This document shows positions 24,546 through 33,648 of a stretch of DNA of 64,000 nt, piece by piece. Position numbers and translations under genes: made by a program. The notes under the pieces are model-generated. The model did no database searches. It saw nothing but the letters and a program-made list of their open reading frames with translations, and was not told where the DNA came from. The stretch covers positions 1,426,001-1,490,000 of the forward strand of contig AP009389.1 of NCBI GenBank assembly GCA_000010565.1, given 5' to 3'. How positions within the stretch are numbered: position 1 is the first letter of the stretch; every line of letters begins with the position of its first letter. The stretch comes from Pelotomaculum thermopropionicum SI (GTDB lineage: Bacteria; Bacillota; Desulfotomaculia; Desulfotomaculales; Pelotomaculaceae).

Positions 24546-26561
24546 TTATTTTTCGGCTTCGGCCTCCGCCTTGGCCTTCTTAATTATTTCTTCTGCCAGC
24601 CGGGCCGGGACTTCTTCATAATTACTGAATTCCATCTTGAAAGAGCCGCGTCCCTGGGTCATCGATTTCAGGTCTATGGCATAGCGGTACATTTCTGCCA
24701 GCGGCACCATTGCTTTAATAACCGTTTGCTTGCCTCTGGATTCGGTGCCCAGGACGCGCCCGCGTCTGGTATTAAAGTCGCTTATAATATCGCCCATGAA
24801 GTTTTCCGGAACCACAACCTCCACATTCATTATCGGTTCCAGAAGAACCGGCTTTGCCTGCTGGGCGCCTTTCTTGAAGGCCAGCGAAGCGGCAATCTTA
24901 AAGGCCAGTTCTGAAGAGTCCACCGTGTGATACGAACCGTCGTACAGAGTTGCCTTTATACCTACGGTGGGATAACCGGCCAGAACCCCTTCCATCATAG
25001 CCTCCCGCAGGCCCTTCTCTACAGCCGGGAAATACTGTTTGGGAACAGAGCCCCCGAATATTTCCTCGGCAAAGACAAAATCTTCATCCGGATTTGGTTC
25101 AAAGCGAATCCATACATGGCCGTACTGACCCCGGCCGCCGGACTGTTTCTTGTGCTTGCCTTCCACCTCCACCTTTGCCCTTATGGTTTCCCTGTAAGGA
25201 ACCTTGGGATCGGTCATGACAACATCGACGCCGTATTTGCGCTTCAACTTTTCCAAAACGATGTTCAAATGCAATTCGCCCATTCCGGTTAACAAAGTCT
25301 GCTTAATTTCCGTGTTCTTCTCCACCCGCAAAGTCGGATCCTCTTCAAGGATTTTGGAAATGGCATCTCCCAGCTTGTCTTCGTCGTTTTTACTCTTCGG
25401 GGATATGGCAACGGTCAGGGTCGGTACGGGGAAGTCAATGCCTTCCAGCACTACCGGTTTGTCCTTTTCGCATAAAGTATCGCCCGTACCAGTATCCTGA
25501 AGTTTTACAACCACCGCCAGATCGCCGCAGAAAACCGTATCGGTCTGCAAAGTAGTCTTGCCGCGAACAAAGAACACATTGCCGATTTTTTCGGTTTTCT
25601 CCTTGGTGCTGTTGTATACAACCGAGTCGCTCTTCAAAGTTCCCCTGAAAACCCGTAAAAAGTTCATCTTTCCCACATACGGGTCGGCTATTGTCTTGAA
25701 CACCAATGCAGCCATTGGGCCCTCTTCTTTTTGAGGAGCCGGCAGGTAATCCGCCGCAAAATCAAGCAACTGGGCCACGCCAATATTTTTTGTGGCGGAA
25801 CCGGCAAGAACCAGCACGACTTTCCTCTGGACAAGGCTCTTCCTTAAACCGTCTTTAATTTCATCCGGGGTAAGTTCTTCGCCTTCCAGGTATTTCATGG
25901 TGAGGTCGTCATCGCCCTCGGCGGCCGCATCGATAAGCTGCTCGCGGTACCTGTTGATGTCCTCTGCAAGCTCGGCGGGTATTGCCGTTTCTTTTCCTTT
26001 GCCTTCGCCGGTATAAGCCTTTTCATTGATAATATCAACAACGCCATTAAATGTATTGAAAGAGCCGATGGGAATCAGGGCAGGTACAAAATTGGCGTTA
26101 AATTTACTTTTAAGATCTTCCAGTGTCTTATCAAAACTGGCATTTTCCCGATCCATCTTGTTTATGAAAACGATTCTCGGAAGCTCATAACCATCGGCAA
26201 TATCCCAGATGATCTCATGCTGCACTTCCACCCCGTCCACGGCAGAAACCACAAACAGGGCGGAATCGGCAACTCTCAGGGCTCCCTTTACCTCTCCGAT
26301 AAAGTCAGAAAACCCGGGAGTGTCCAGCAGGTTAATTTTAACACCGTTCCATTCGCATGGCACCAGGCTGGTATGGACAGTTACCTGCCTTGCAGTTTCT
26401 TCTGGATGATAATCGGAAGTGGTAGTTCCGTCCTCTACCCTGCCCATGCGGGAAAGAACACCGGTATTAAACAACATTGCTTCAACCAGGGATGTTTTCC
26501 CGGCCCCGCCGTGTGCTACCACACCCAGATTGCGTATTTGTTCCGTCTGATAACCTCTCAA
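24546..26561 (-). CDS. fusA2: Elongation factor G-like GTPase (FusA2 class)
   Basis: This translational GTPase (671 residues) is an EF-G paralogue. G1 reads AHGGAGKTSL near 16, G3 DTPGF near 80 and G4 NKMD near 135, followed by domains II to V (LTGMGELHLNIVLEKLKRK near 430, RGRVLGTESRG near 605). It is shorter than canonical EF-G, and G1 has Gly-Gly-Ala where EF-G usually has Ile-Asp-Ala. It also stands alone, away from rpsL/rpsG/tuf, so it is the second-copy type often linked to ribosome recycling or to unknown roles. The start is TTG 26561, eight bases after GGAGG. Confidence 0.9.
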   Translation of the reverse strand: MRGYQTEQIRNLGVVAHGGAGKTSLVEAMLFNTGVLSRMGRVEDGTTTSDYHPEETARQVTVHTSLVPCEWNGVKINLLDTPGFSDFIGEVKGALRVADSALFVVSAVDGVEVQHEIIWDIADGYELPRIVFINKMDRENASFDKTLEDLKSKFNANFVPALIPIGSFNTFNGVVDIINEKAYTGEGKGKETAIPAELAEDINRYREQLIDAAAEGDDDLTMKYLEGEELTPDEIKDGLRKSLVQRKVVLVLAGSATKNIGVAQLLDFAADYLPAPQKEEGPMAALVFKTIADPYVGKMNFLRVFRGTLKSDSVVYNSTKEKTEKIGNVFFVRGKTTLQTDTVFCGDLAVVVKLQDTGTGDTLCEKDKPVVLEGIDFPVPTLTVAISPKSKNDEDKLGDAISKILEEDPTLRVEKNTEIKQTLLTGMGELHLNIVLEKLKRKYGVDVVMTDPKVPYRETIRAKVEVEGKHKKQSGGRGQYGHVWIRFEPNPDEDFVFAEEIFGGSVPKQYFPAVEKGLREAMMEGVLAGYPTVGIKATLYDGSYHTVDSSELAFKIAASLAFKKGAQQAKPVLLEPIMNVEVVVPENFMGDIISDFNTRRGRVLGTESRGKQTVIKAMVPLAEMYRYAIDLKSMTQGRGSFKMEFSNYEEVPARLAEEIIKKAKAEAEAEK

Positions 26562-26910
26562 AACATTTGCCTCCTTTTGTAAATAATGGTTTCCCTAAAT
26601 ATTATTTTCTATACTTATTTATAACCAAAATTGGACGTTTTTGGATTTAAACAAAAAGAACCTTTAAAGGTCCGGCCGTGCTTTGCAGTAAGTCTCAACT
26701 TTAACATGACTAATAAAGCATTTCTCAAAGCTTCTATTTCTACAAAAAATCTTTAAAATCCTTGTTTAAAAAAAATTAACCATATTTTTTTTTCGACAGA
26801 AATATATTTTCTCAACGACATTATATACCAACATAGGAAAATTAAGGATGAAATAGATATTATCAGATAACCTTCAGGTCCTTACTACAAAGAACTGGAG
26901 CGGCAAGAAT
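26562..26910. other. Divergent intergenic region, AT-rich
   Basis: The 349 bp between the EF-G-like gene and spoVB are AT-rich. A short palindrome AACCTTTAAAGGTT lies near 26660. I cannot assign a promoter with confidence; a sporulation sigma promoter for spoVB would be expected here. Confidence 0.5.
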
Positions 26911-28473
26911 ATGGCCGGGCAATCCTTTTTATACGGAACGGCAGTTTTGGTACTGGCAAGCCTTTTTAACCGTATCCTTGGCTTCATCTATCAGATCTTA
27001 TTGATCAGGCTGATCCTTCCCGAAGGCATAGGCTTGTTTAACATGGTCTACCCGGTTTATGTCCTGGTGCTGGTAATGGCTACAGCAGGCATTCCGGTTG
27101 CTATTTCCAAGCTTGTAGCTGAAGAGATGGCCAGAAACAACCTGCATGGCGCATACCGGATATTTAAAATGTGTTTCATCATTCTAACTTTTAATAGTGT
27201 TTTTTTTACCGTTCTCTGTTTCCTTATTGTCCCTCTCCTGCTCGAATATGTTTTTCCTAACCCTAAAGTCTTTTTTATATTTTTGAGCCTTATACCGGGA
27301 ATTGTCATAGTTTCACTTTGTTCTGCCTTCCGCGGCTTTTTTCAGGGCCTTCAGCAGATGGCGCCGACCGCCGTCACTCAATCGCTGGAACAACTGGTGA
27401 GGATAATTTTCGGCCTCTTTATGGCGCGGCTTCTATTTCCAAAAGGAATAGAATATGCTGCAGCAGGAGCCTCTATAGGTGTTATTGCCGGGGAAGTGGC
27501 CGGGTTAATAGCAATGATCGTTATCTACTTAAAAAAACGGCCTGCTCTTGTCTCATCATTTGTTTTGCATCCTGGCGAGTCTTTCTGCAGCATCCTCCGG
27601 AAAATTGCCGGCATGGCCCTGCCTGTTACCATGGCTCGCATTGTTTCGACAATTCTCCTTTCGCTTGATGCCATTCTGATTCCACAGCGCCTGCAGGCCG
27701 GCGGCCTCGGCTTGAGTGAAGCTACTTCAGTATATGGACAGTTTGTTGGAATAGCTGAAAGCCTGTTATTCATTCCGGGAATTGTAACCGTATCGATGGC
27801 CGTGGCTCTAATACCCTCTGTATCTGAAGCGCTTGCTGTGAAAAGAATTGACGTAGTCCGTGCTCATTGCGAGAAAGCGGTCCGGATTACCCTTCTTACC
27901 GGCCTTCCGTTTGCTGCAATGCTTTTAATCCTGTCGGAGGAGCTGTGCGGTTTTATTTTTGGTTATCCCGAAGCTGGTAAAAGTCTTGAGGTTTTAGCCG
28001 TCGGCGGACCGTTTCTTTACGTCCAGCAGACCACAACGGGAATTCTTCAGGGTTTGGGCGAAGCTTCCCGGCCGTTACGAAATCTTGTACTTGCCTCACT
28101 TTTTAAAATTACCGGAATCTACTTTTTAACCGGCCTACCCCAGTTCGGCATACGCGGGGCGGCAATTGCCATTGTGGCCGGATACATAATTACGGCCTGG
28201 CTAAACCTTGCCGATATTTACCGGTTGACAGGCTTCAGGCTTAATGCCAGAAAAACACTCCTAAAGCCCGTGGCCGCGCTGTCCGGTATGCTGGTATCAA
28301 TATTCTTTTTACATAATCTCCCTGCTATCCAGGAAATTCCCGGCCCTTTTGAAATAATTTCAACTGCAACTGCGGGCCTAATTGTCTACATTTTATTTTT
28401 ATCGTTTACCGGCAGTATTAACCTGAAGAGTATTTATAAAATCAAAAATATTTTTTTAATTAAATCAAATTAG
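26911..28473 (+). CDS. spoVB: SpoVB-like polysaccharide/lipid flippase (MVF family)
   Basis: This 520-residue membrane protein has about 14 hydrophobic segments and belongs to the MATE-like MVF superfamily. Family-typical parts are the N-terminus (FNRILGFIYQILLIRLI), GLFNMVYPVYV, and SAFRGFFQGLQQMAPTAV near 135. SpoVB-type proteins translocate lipid-linked envelope precursors during spore cortex or wall synthesis. The ribosome site is GGAG ten bases before the ATG. It stands alone and converges with surE nine bases after its stop. Confidence 0.88.
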   Translation: MAGQSFLYGTAVLVLASLFNRILGFIYQILLIRLILPEGIGLFNMVYPVYVLVLVMATAGIPVAISKLVAEEMARNNLHGAYRIFKMCFIILTFNSVFFTVLCFLIVPLLLEYVFPNPKVFFIFLSLIPGIVIVSLCSAFRGFFQGLQQMAPTAVTQSLEQLVRIIFGLFMARLLFPKGIEYAAAGASIGVIAGEVAGLIAMIVIYLKKRPALVSSFVLHPGESFCSILRKIAGMALPVTMARIVSTILLSLDAILIPQRLQAGGLGLSEATSVYGQFVGIAESLLFIPGIVTVSMAVALIPSVSEALAVKRIDVVRAHCEKAVRITLLTGLPFAAMLLILSEELCGFIFGYPEAGKSLEVLAVGGPFLYVQQTTTGILQGLGEASRPLRNLVLASLFKITGIYFLTGLPQFGIRGAAIAIVAGYIITAWLNLADIYRLTGFRLNARKTLLKPVAALSGMLVSIFFLHNLPAIQEIPGPFEIISTATAGLIVYILFLSFTGSINLKSIYKIKNIFLIKSN

Positions 28474-28481
28474 ATACTCCA

Positions 28482-29261
28482 TTAATCTTTAAGTTCACGG
28501 TTAAGGATCTTGGCAGTTTTAAGCAACTTTTTCAATCGTTCCATAATTTTATAATCGGTCAGGTCAAAGTGAACCGGCGTAATGGAAACGTATCCTTCCT
28601 TAACGGCCCATACGTCGGTGTCCGGATCATCTTCATCCAGATCAAACGGCTCGCCGGCCATCCAGTAGTACACCCTTCCCCTCGGATCGGTTCTTTTGTC
28701 AAAGATATTAATATAGCGCCTGTTGCCCAGCCTGGTAACTTTAATGCCGCAGGGCTTGCCAGGAGGTACATTTATATTCAGCAATGTTTTATCCGGAAGC
28801 CGGTTGCCAAATGCCGAAACCAGCTCTTTTATAAGCTTGCCGGAAAAAGAAAAGTCGCGGTAATCATAGCTGGCCAGAGAAACGGCAATGGCCGGTATGC
28901 CGTTGATAATTCCTTCAATGGCGGCAGAAACGGTTCCTGAATACAAAACGTCCGTGCCCAGGTTCGGTCCCAGATTAATGCCTGAAATAACCAAATCCGG
29001 CGGTGCCGGGAGCAAAGCCTCCAGGCCCAGTTTGACACAGTCGGCAGGCGTGCCGTCCACCGCCCACCCTACTGTTTTGGCTTCCGGGTAATGCCATTCC
29101 TTTACCCTGAGCGGCCTGTGCATGGTAATTTTGTGCCCCGTGGCGCTTCTTTCCCGGTCTGGTGCAACGATGTATATCTCATTTTGTTCCTGCAGGCAGG
29201 CCCTTAACGCGTTAATCCCTTCCGCCTGGATGCCGTCGTCATTACTAATTAAAATTCGCAT
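28482..29261 (-). CDS. surE: 5'-nucleotidase SurE
   Basis: This metal-dependent nucleoside monophosphatase (259 residues) has the N-terminal MRILISNDDG metal motif, DRERSATGHKIT near 40, DGTPADCVKLG near 80 and SGINLGPNLGTDVLYSGTV near 98. ATG 29261 is the first codon consistent with the family and follows GGAG by six bases. It is the last gene of the queD-to-surE operon, 11 nt after the YpmA-like gene. Confidence 0.93.
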   Translation of the reverse strand: MRILISNDDGIQAEGINALRACLQEQNEIYIVAPDRERSATGHKITMHRPLRVKEWHYPEAKTVGWAVDGTPADCVKLGLEALLPAPPDLVISGINLGPNLGTDVLYSGTVSAAIEGIINGIPAIAVSLASYDYRDFSFSGKLIKELVSAFGNRLPDKTLLNINVPPGKPCGIKVTRLGNRRYINIFDKRTDPRGRVYYWMAGEPFDLDEDDPDTDVWAVKEGYVSITPVHFDLTDYKIMERLKKLLKTAKILNRELKD

Positions 29262-29272
29262 AAATATCTCCA

Positions 29273-29461
29273 TCAAGTTTCATATATGGAAATGGACATC
29301 GTGCCTTTTTGGTTGTCCTTGCTCAAACCGAAAATTACCCTTTTATCCTTTAAAGTTTTGTTTAAAAAGTCAACTACCTTAAACATATCGTCATAATGCT
29401 TGAAAGATTTTACGGCTATCAGTTCAAGCTTGCCGCCTGCCGGCTTGTCGTCTTTCTCCAC
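29273..29461 (-). CDS. YpmA-like protein (DUF4264)
   Basis: This 62-residue protein matches the small YpmA-like family of Firmicutes. LELIAVKSFKHYDDMFKVV, VDFLNKTLKDKRVIFGLSK and the ending MSISIYET follow the family pattern. Function unknown. GTG at 29461 lies six bases after GGAGG; the ATG two codons upstream overlaps the ribosome site and is unlikely. It is the sixth gene of the que operon. Confidence 0.8.
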   Translation of the reverse strand: MEKDDKPAGGKLELIAVKSFKHYDDMFKVVDFLNKTLKDKRVIFGLSKDNQKGTMSISIYET

Positions 29462-29518
29462 GTTCATCCTCCAACCCCCCGTTTTTTTAAAAATAAAATG
29501 AAAATATAACATATTTTT

Positions 29519-30085
29519 CTATGCCTGGCCCTTTATCAAGGAAAAGGCTTCAGCCCTAGTGGCTACATTCTTGCGGAAAAGTCCCCTTACTGCAGAGGTT
29601 ACGGTTTTCGAGCCAGGTTTTTTAACTCCCCTGAACGTCATGCACATATGCTCAGCCTCAATAACAACAAGTACTCCGATTGGGTTCAGCCTGCGCATGA
29701 TAGTATCGGCAATTTGCGAGGTAAGGCGCTCTTGCAGTTGGGGGCGCTTGGCAAATCCCTCCACCACCCTGGCCAGTTTTGACAGGCCGGTAACTTTGCC
29801 TTTTCTTGGTATGTAGGCAACGTGAGCTTTTCCGTAAAAAGGCAGCAGGTGATGTTCACATATTGAATACAGCGGTATATCTTTTACTATAACCATTTCT
29901 TCGTGTTCTTCCGAAAATATTTTCTGTAAATGCTCTTCGGGGTCCTCCTGCAAACCTGAAAAAATCTCTTCATACATCCTTGCTACTCTGGCAGGCGTTC
30001 CTTTTAACCCCTCTCTCTCCGGGTTTTCACCAATTGCTTCCAGGATTAATCTGACCGCCTTTTCGATTTTATGCTGATCGAACAC
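29519..30085 (-). CDS. folE: GTP cyclohydrolase I
   Basis: This enzyme converts GTP to 7,8-dihydroneopterin triphosphate, the entry to both folate and 7-deazaguanine synthesis. The 188 residues include the zinc ligands in [10 protein letters not shown] near 75 and [15 protein letters not shown] near 145, and [20 protein letters not shown] near 100. GTG 30085 follows AAGGAGG by seven bases. It lies in the que operon, so its product probably feeds QueD directly. Confidence 0.96.
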   Translation of the reverse strand: MFDQHKIEKAVRLILEAIGENPEREGLKGTPARVARMYEEIFSGLQEDPEEHLQKIFSEEHEEMVIVKDIPLYSICEHHLLPFYGKAHVAYIPRKGKVTGLSKLARVVEGFAKRPQLQERLTSQIADTIMRRLNPIGVLVVIEAEHMCMTFRGVKKPGSKTVTSAVRGLFRKNVATRAEAFSLIKGQA

Positions 30086-30108
30086 GTTAGATCCTCCTTG
30101 AGAAAAAG

Positions 30109-30846
30109 TTATAAATAGCCAATTACCTTATGAGTCTGGGGGATAACCCGCACATCGTTCAGGAATTTCAAAGCAAGCTTTTGCAATTCCAGCACACGTG
30201 AAGCCGTTATTCCCAGCGTGCCGTCACTCCCGGTAACCGGCTGAATTACCATGGGTATATTGCTGGAAACGCTTTTTATGATTGAAGCGGATTTCTCAAT
30301 TTCTTCGTGGGCTGTATTCTGTCCCACAACAACTTTTACCAGCACTTTTCTTGAAGCTGCAATCTTTAAAAAATCCCAGTGTTTTTCCCAGAACGGCGGC
30401 ATTCCGGAAACACTCGGAAGTTTAAAATCCATTGAGACCATGTCAATCAGATCTATCACTTCCAACAGGTTGCCGGGCAGCGTACCGTTTGTCTCAAGGT
30501 ATATGCCGTGCCGTGTCCCTTTAACCAGCGGGATCAGTTCCTTTAGAAAGGCGGTGTGAAGCAAAGGTTCTCCTCCAGTTAAACTTACGGAGTGGTGCAG
30601 GGACAGGTCATACGAGGCCGCAGCAGAAGCGGCCTCCCCAACTTTGAGCGGGTTTGGGAGATATCTGAAATCACCGCCAGCCGGTAATGACTCAATGCGG
30701 CAACAGGCCGGCGGTCCGCCGTATTTTGTGTCGCAGAAGGAACAATTCAAATTACAGCCGTAAAACCTGATAAAAACCTGCCTGCATCCTGTCAGCAGCC
30801 CCTCACCCTGAACGGAAGAAAAAATTTCGCTGACATAAGCCCGCAT
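30109..30846 (-). CDS. queE: 7-carboxy-7-deazaguanine synthase QueE
   Basis: This radical SAM enzyme makes 7-carboxy-7-deazaguanine from carboxytetrahydropterin. The cluster motif is CNLNCSFC (CX3CX2C) near 30, followed by [16 protein letters not shown] near 90 is the GGE motif that holds SAM, and LETNGTLPG and DFKLPSVSG follow. ATG 30846 ([16 protein letters not shown]) is the family start; the stop of DUF366 lies just upstream. Confidence 0.93.
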   Translation of the reverse strand: MRAYVSEIFSSVQGEGLLTGCRQVFIRFYGCNLNCSFCDTKYGGPPACCRIESLPAGGDFRYLPNPLKVGEAASAAASYDLSLHHSVSLTGGEPLLHTAFLKELIPLVKGTRHGIYLETNGTLPGNLLEVIDLIDMVSMDFKLPSVSGMPPFWEKHWDFLKIAASRKVLVKVVVGQNTAHEEIEKSASIIKSVSSNIPMVIQPVTGSDGTLGITASRVLELQKLALKFLNDVRVIPQTHKVIGYL

Positions 30847-30847
30847 T

Positions 30848-31411
30848 TCACTTAACCCCCCGGACTTTACAACGGGCCAGCCGGATTCCGTCAAGCTCGG
30901 TAGCATAGCTGCTGCATACAGCATTGCCGGCCTGCACTACCTGTTCATCTGTAAACCCAAAGTCTGCCAGGCCAACTGCCGGCACGGGCGTATCTCTGCT
31001 CGAGACGTTCAGGCCGGTGTGGATCATTGTTGATACCGGCGTGATGGTGGCAATTGATACGGACAGTTTCCTTTCTTCCAGGAACAGGTCGTCCCCGCTA
31101 CGGTGCAGGCATACTCCGCAAAATTCATGTATAACGTCCTTTATAACCGCAATTAGAAGGCGCTGCCTTAAAATCGTCTTTTCCAGATCCAGATCAAAAT
31201 GCTCTACGATGAAGTGAAGCATGTCTGTACTGTATATGGGAGATTTTCTTCTCACATCCTCCATATCTACCATCTCAGACAGCTCCACCCGGCACGGACC
31301 GCGGAATGATACTATGCTGTCCCCCTGCAGGCCGTAATTGCGAAAAGCCCACAGGGATGACAGTTGTGTACCGTCGTATGTAATTGTCTCGTCAATGAAT
31401 TTTTGAAGCAT
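30848..31411 (-). CDS. DUF366 family protein within the queuosine operon
   Basis: This 187-residue protein resembles the DUF366 family: EFRNYGLQGDSIVSFRGPC-like and YSTDMLHFIVEHFDLDL segments, and SGDDLFLEERKLSVSIATIT near 120. The last stretch recalls the GRKLSG-type lysine motif of biotin/lipoate ligase folds, which is only a resemblance. It sits between queC and queE with a good ribosome site (GGAGG, six bases before ATG 31411), two bases before queE begins. Its place suggests a role in 7-deazaguanine or pterin metabolism; this is inference. Confidence 0.75.
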   Translation of the reverse strand: MLQKFIDETITYDGTQLSSLWAFRNYGLQGDSIVSFRGPCRVELSEMVDMEDVRRKSPIYSTDMLHFIVEHFDLDLEKTILRQRLLIAVIKDVIHEFCGVCLHRSGDDLFLEERKLSVSIATITPVSTMIHTGLNVSSRDTPVPAVGLADFGFTDEQVVQAGNAVCSSYATELDGIRLARCKVRGVK

Positions 31412-31432
31412 AACGGACCTCCATCAGGCCAG

Positions 31433-32098
31433 TTATTCCAGTTGAAGACCGGCAGTTTTCGCCGCTCTGATGAAACGCAAGCAGCTTTCACAGCGGCGGC
31501 ACATTTTTTCTGCCCCGCCGTAACAGCTCCAGATCAGGTCAAAAGGTACCCCCATATTCATTCCAAGTTTAACGATTTCAGTCTTGTTCAGCCCCTGGGT
31601 ATAGCTTGCCACCCTAACTTTATTGAGAGTTGAATAGCTCAGCGAGGCATTTGCCGCCACGACGAATTCCGGGCTGTTATCCGGAAACGAAGCCGCCTCT
31701 TCCCGGTTGAACCCGGTTACAACCAGATCGCACCGGTACGCCTCGGCAAAAGCGGCCGCAATATTTATAAAAACGCCGTTGCGGTTGGGAACCCATACCA
31801 GCGCCGCAGAGGATCTTGATGCCTCGTTCTCATCAAGCTCTTCTTCTTCTGCTGCCGGCAGTTCTGACGTTTCCGAAACCAGGGCGGTGCTGGTAATTTC
31901 TTTCAGGAAGGGAAGTTCTATTACCCTGTGCCTCAGCTTATAATGCGCGGCCAGGGCAGCTGCCGCCTTTTTTTCCCTTTCAGCCGCCTTTTGCCCGTAG
32001 TCAAAGGTAAGGCAAAGGCAAACCTCGCCCCCCTGCAGTGAACAGGCAAGCGAAACGGCAGAGTCCAGGCCACCGGAAAGCAGCACAATGCTTCTCAT
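31433..32098 (-). CDS. queC: 7-cyano-7-deazaguanine synthase QueC
   Basis: This ATP-dependent enzyme converts carboxydeazaguanine to preQ0. The 221 residues show the PP-loop SGGLDSAVSL near 8, FDYGQKAAERE near 33, VVTGFNREEAASFPDN near 125, and the C-terminal zinc site CYGGAEKMCRRCESC. An acidic insertion of Glu-rich residues near 85 is longer than in many homologues. Its ATG lies two bases after the queD stop, using a GAGGTGG inside queD. Confidence 0.95.
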   Translation of the reverse strand: MRSIVLLSGGLDSAVSLACSLQGGEVCLCLTFDYGQKAAEREKKAAAALAAHYKLRHRVIELPFLKEITSTALVSETSELPAAEEEELDENEASRSSAALVWVPNRNGVFINIAAAFAEAYRCDLVVTGFNREEAASFPDNSPEFVVAANASLSYSTLNKVRVASYTQGLNKTEIVKLGMNMGVPFDLIWSCYGGAEKMCRRCESCLRFIRAAKTAGLQLE

Positions 32099-32100
32099 GA

Positions 32101-32490
32101 CTAATCCACCTCCAGGTACGACGCGGCTGCTGTATCAGATTCCCAAACGCGGACCATGGCCAGGTGGATATTTCGTTCGAGTTTTACAATTTCCGGTTTA
32201 ATTCTGCAAAATAAATACCTGGCTATGTTTTCGGCCGTCGGGCTGTCGCCGCTGCCACCTGCAAAAGGTTTTATTTCATTGAGGTTCTGGTGATCGAGCT
32301 CCCCGACGGCCGACCTTAAAATATTCTTGACCTCTTTAAAGTCAACCAGCATTCCTTTCTGGTCAAGCTGACCGCCTCTCAATACGGCCTCCACCAGCCA
32401 GGTATGGCCGTGCATCCTGGAGCACGGCCCGTCGTAACCTTTTATCGAGTGGGCAGCCGCAAAACTCGTCCGGACTACAATCTCATACAT
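32101..32490 (-). CDS. queD: 6-carboxytetrahydropterin synthase QueD
   Basis: This PTPS-family enzyme converts dihydroneopterin triphosphate to 6-carboxytetrahydropterin. The 129 residues hold the zinc histidines in FAAAHSI (12-18) and RMHGHTW near 27, DFKEVK near 50, and LDHQNLNE near 66. It is the first gene of the operon queD-queC-DUF366-queE-folE-ypmA-surE. A small hairpin in its leader includes the ribosome site. Confidence 0.95.
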   Translation of the reverse strand: MYEIVVRTSFAAAHSIKGYDGPCSRMHGHTWLVEAVLRGGQLDQKGMLVDFKEVKNILRSAVGELDHQNLNEIKPFAGGSGDSPTAENIARYLFCRIKPEIVKLERNIHLAMVRVWESDTAAASYLEVD

Positions 32491-32879
32491 GGAAGGGGCC
32501 TCCTTCGGCGGAAGGCTGAAATTTCAAGAACATAAACGGCTGCAATTTTTAAGTGCAGGCATTCTAACTGTAATTTTATAATGATAAAACTCCTTTGTCG
32601 ATAATTATAAAGCTGTTTCGCAAATAAAGCTCATAACACAAAAGCCCGGCATTTACCGGACAGGACAGTCTTTCTTTATTCATTACAGTTTTTACAGGAA
32701 CGCTCTCTTTGCAATTCATAACGGAGCAGCCGCCGTTTCATCCGGTGTTCCATTTTTTATCCTGTACATTATTTTATTTTTCCCTGGCAAAAAAGGATAT
32801 ACTCCTTATTTTTCATATATAAAAAATGCATTTTGTCTAATATTAAATATAAAAATCATTCAAAGAAGGAGCGGTTTTA
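32491..32879. other. Divergent intergenic region with leader hairpins
   Basis: On the minus strand, hairpins CTGCA..TGCAG (32540-32558) and CCTTC..GAAGG (32502-32515) precede queD; the second overlaps its GGAGG. No sequence matching a known preQ1 riboswitch class was recognised. The rest is AT-rich without genes. Confidence 0.45.
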
Positions 32880-33044
32880 ATGGGCAGACACCGCATTGGT
32901 AAACACCGTAAAGGAGACACTTTTGTACGCGAAAGGACCGGTTCGGCAACTCTGATCAGCCTGGAGAAAAACTACGAAACTGAAGACGTTCCCGCTGATA
33001 ATCCATCAATAACAGGTAGAAAAAATGGCATGGAGAAAAAATAA
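32880..33044 (+). CDS. Small basic peptide, 54 residues
   Basis: ATG 32880 lies eight bases after GAAGGAG. The N-terminus is His/Arg/Lys-rich (MGRHRIGKHRKGDTFVRERT), the centre is acidic and the tail basic (GRKNGMEKK). There is no membrane segment and no cysteine. Family unknown. It is monocistronic between the que operon and the TIGR04086 gene. Confidence 0.55.
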   Translation: MGRHRIGKHRKGDTFVRERTGSATLISLEKNYETEDVPADNPSITGRKNGMEKK

Positions 33045-33183
33045 TTTGATAACAAATATACCCATTGCAACAATATTATAGCAATATGCTACCACCTTAA
33101 AAATTTTTATCAATGTGGTTATATGTGTTAATCAGTTACATAGAATTTATTATATAGCATACTTAAAAAACGGAGGTATTGCA

Positions 33184-33573
33184 ATGCCTGCCTTTTCCAA
33201 CGAAAAATTTAAAAACATATTAAGCATTTCTCTGGTTTTAAAAGGCACCCTGCTTACCCTGGCCATCTCCTTGCTGTTGGGCATGGCTGCCGGCTTTGTT
33301 TACCATTTTACTTCTTTTCCCGAACACACCATGCCCTGGCTTTCTGCCGCAATTGTTGCCGCCAGCGCCTTCAGCGGTTCCTTCTACGCTGGCAGGGAAG
33401 CCGGCAGCAGGGGGCTTTACCACGGCCTGGCAGTTGGCCTCCTCTTCTTTGCTTTCGTGTGGCTGGCATCCATCCTGCTAATGCCCGGCCAGTCTGCCCC
33501 CGGAATTTTTTATAAACTTCTGCTGGCTGCTTCTGCCGGCGCTCTGGGCGGCATCGCCGGAGTGGGGCTGTAG
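33184..33573 (+). CDS. TIGR04086-type small membrane protein
   Basis: This 129-residue protein has four hydrophobic helices and Ala/Gly-rich turns (SAFSGSFYAGREAGSRGLYH), the pattern of the TIGR04086 (YrzE-like) membrane family found in spore-formers. Function unknown. ATG 33184 follows GGAGG by seven bases. It ends just before the terminator of the converging hdr-flx operon. Confidence 0.75.
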   Translation: MPAFSNEKFKNILSISLVLKGTLLTLAISLLLGMAAGFVYHFTSFPEHTMPWLSAAIVAASAFSGSFYAGREAGSRGLYHGLAVGLLFFAFVWLASILLMPGQSAPGIFYKLLLAASAGALGGIAGVGL

Positions 33574-33576
33574 TAG

Positions 33577-33611
33577 CAAAAAAAGCGCCCGGAAATTGCT
33601 TGGCGGGCGCT
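33577..33611 (-). terminator. Terminator of the hdr-flx operon
   Basis: On the minus strand AGCGCCCG and CGGGCGCT pair across 12 bases and run into seven T, 37 nt past the flxA stop. Confidence 0.85.
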
Positions 33612-33648
33612 CTACCTCTAATATCTTTGACATTCCTCAGAATCTTTT

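Noticed and set aside
26655-26680. Palindrome AACCTTTAAAGGTT with adjacent T tract as a terminator
   Set aside because: It points on the minus strand but no minus-strand gene leads into it; too short to call.
32491-32600. preQ1 riboswitch upstream of queD
   Set aside because: I looked for the class I pseudoknot and its A-rich tail and for class II features, and did not find them; only small hairpins are visible.
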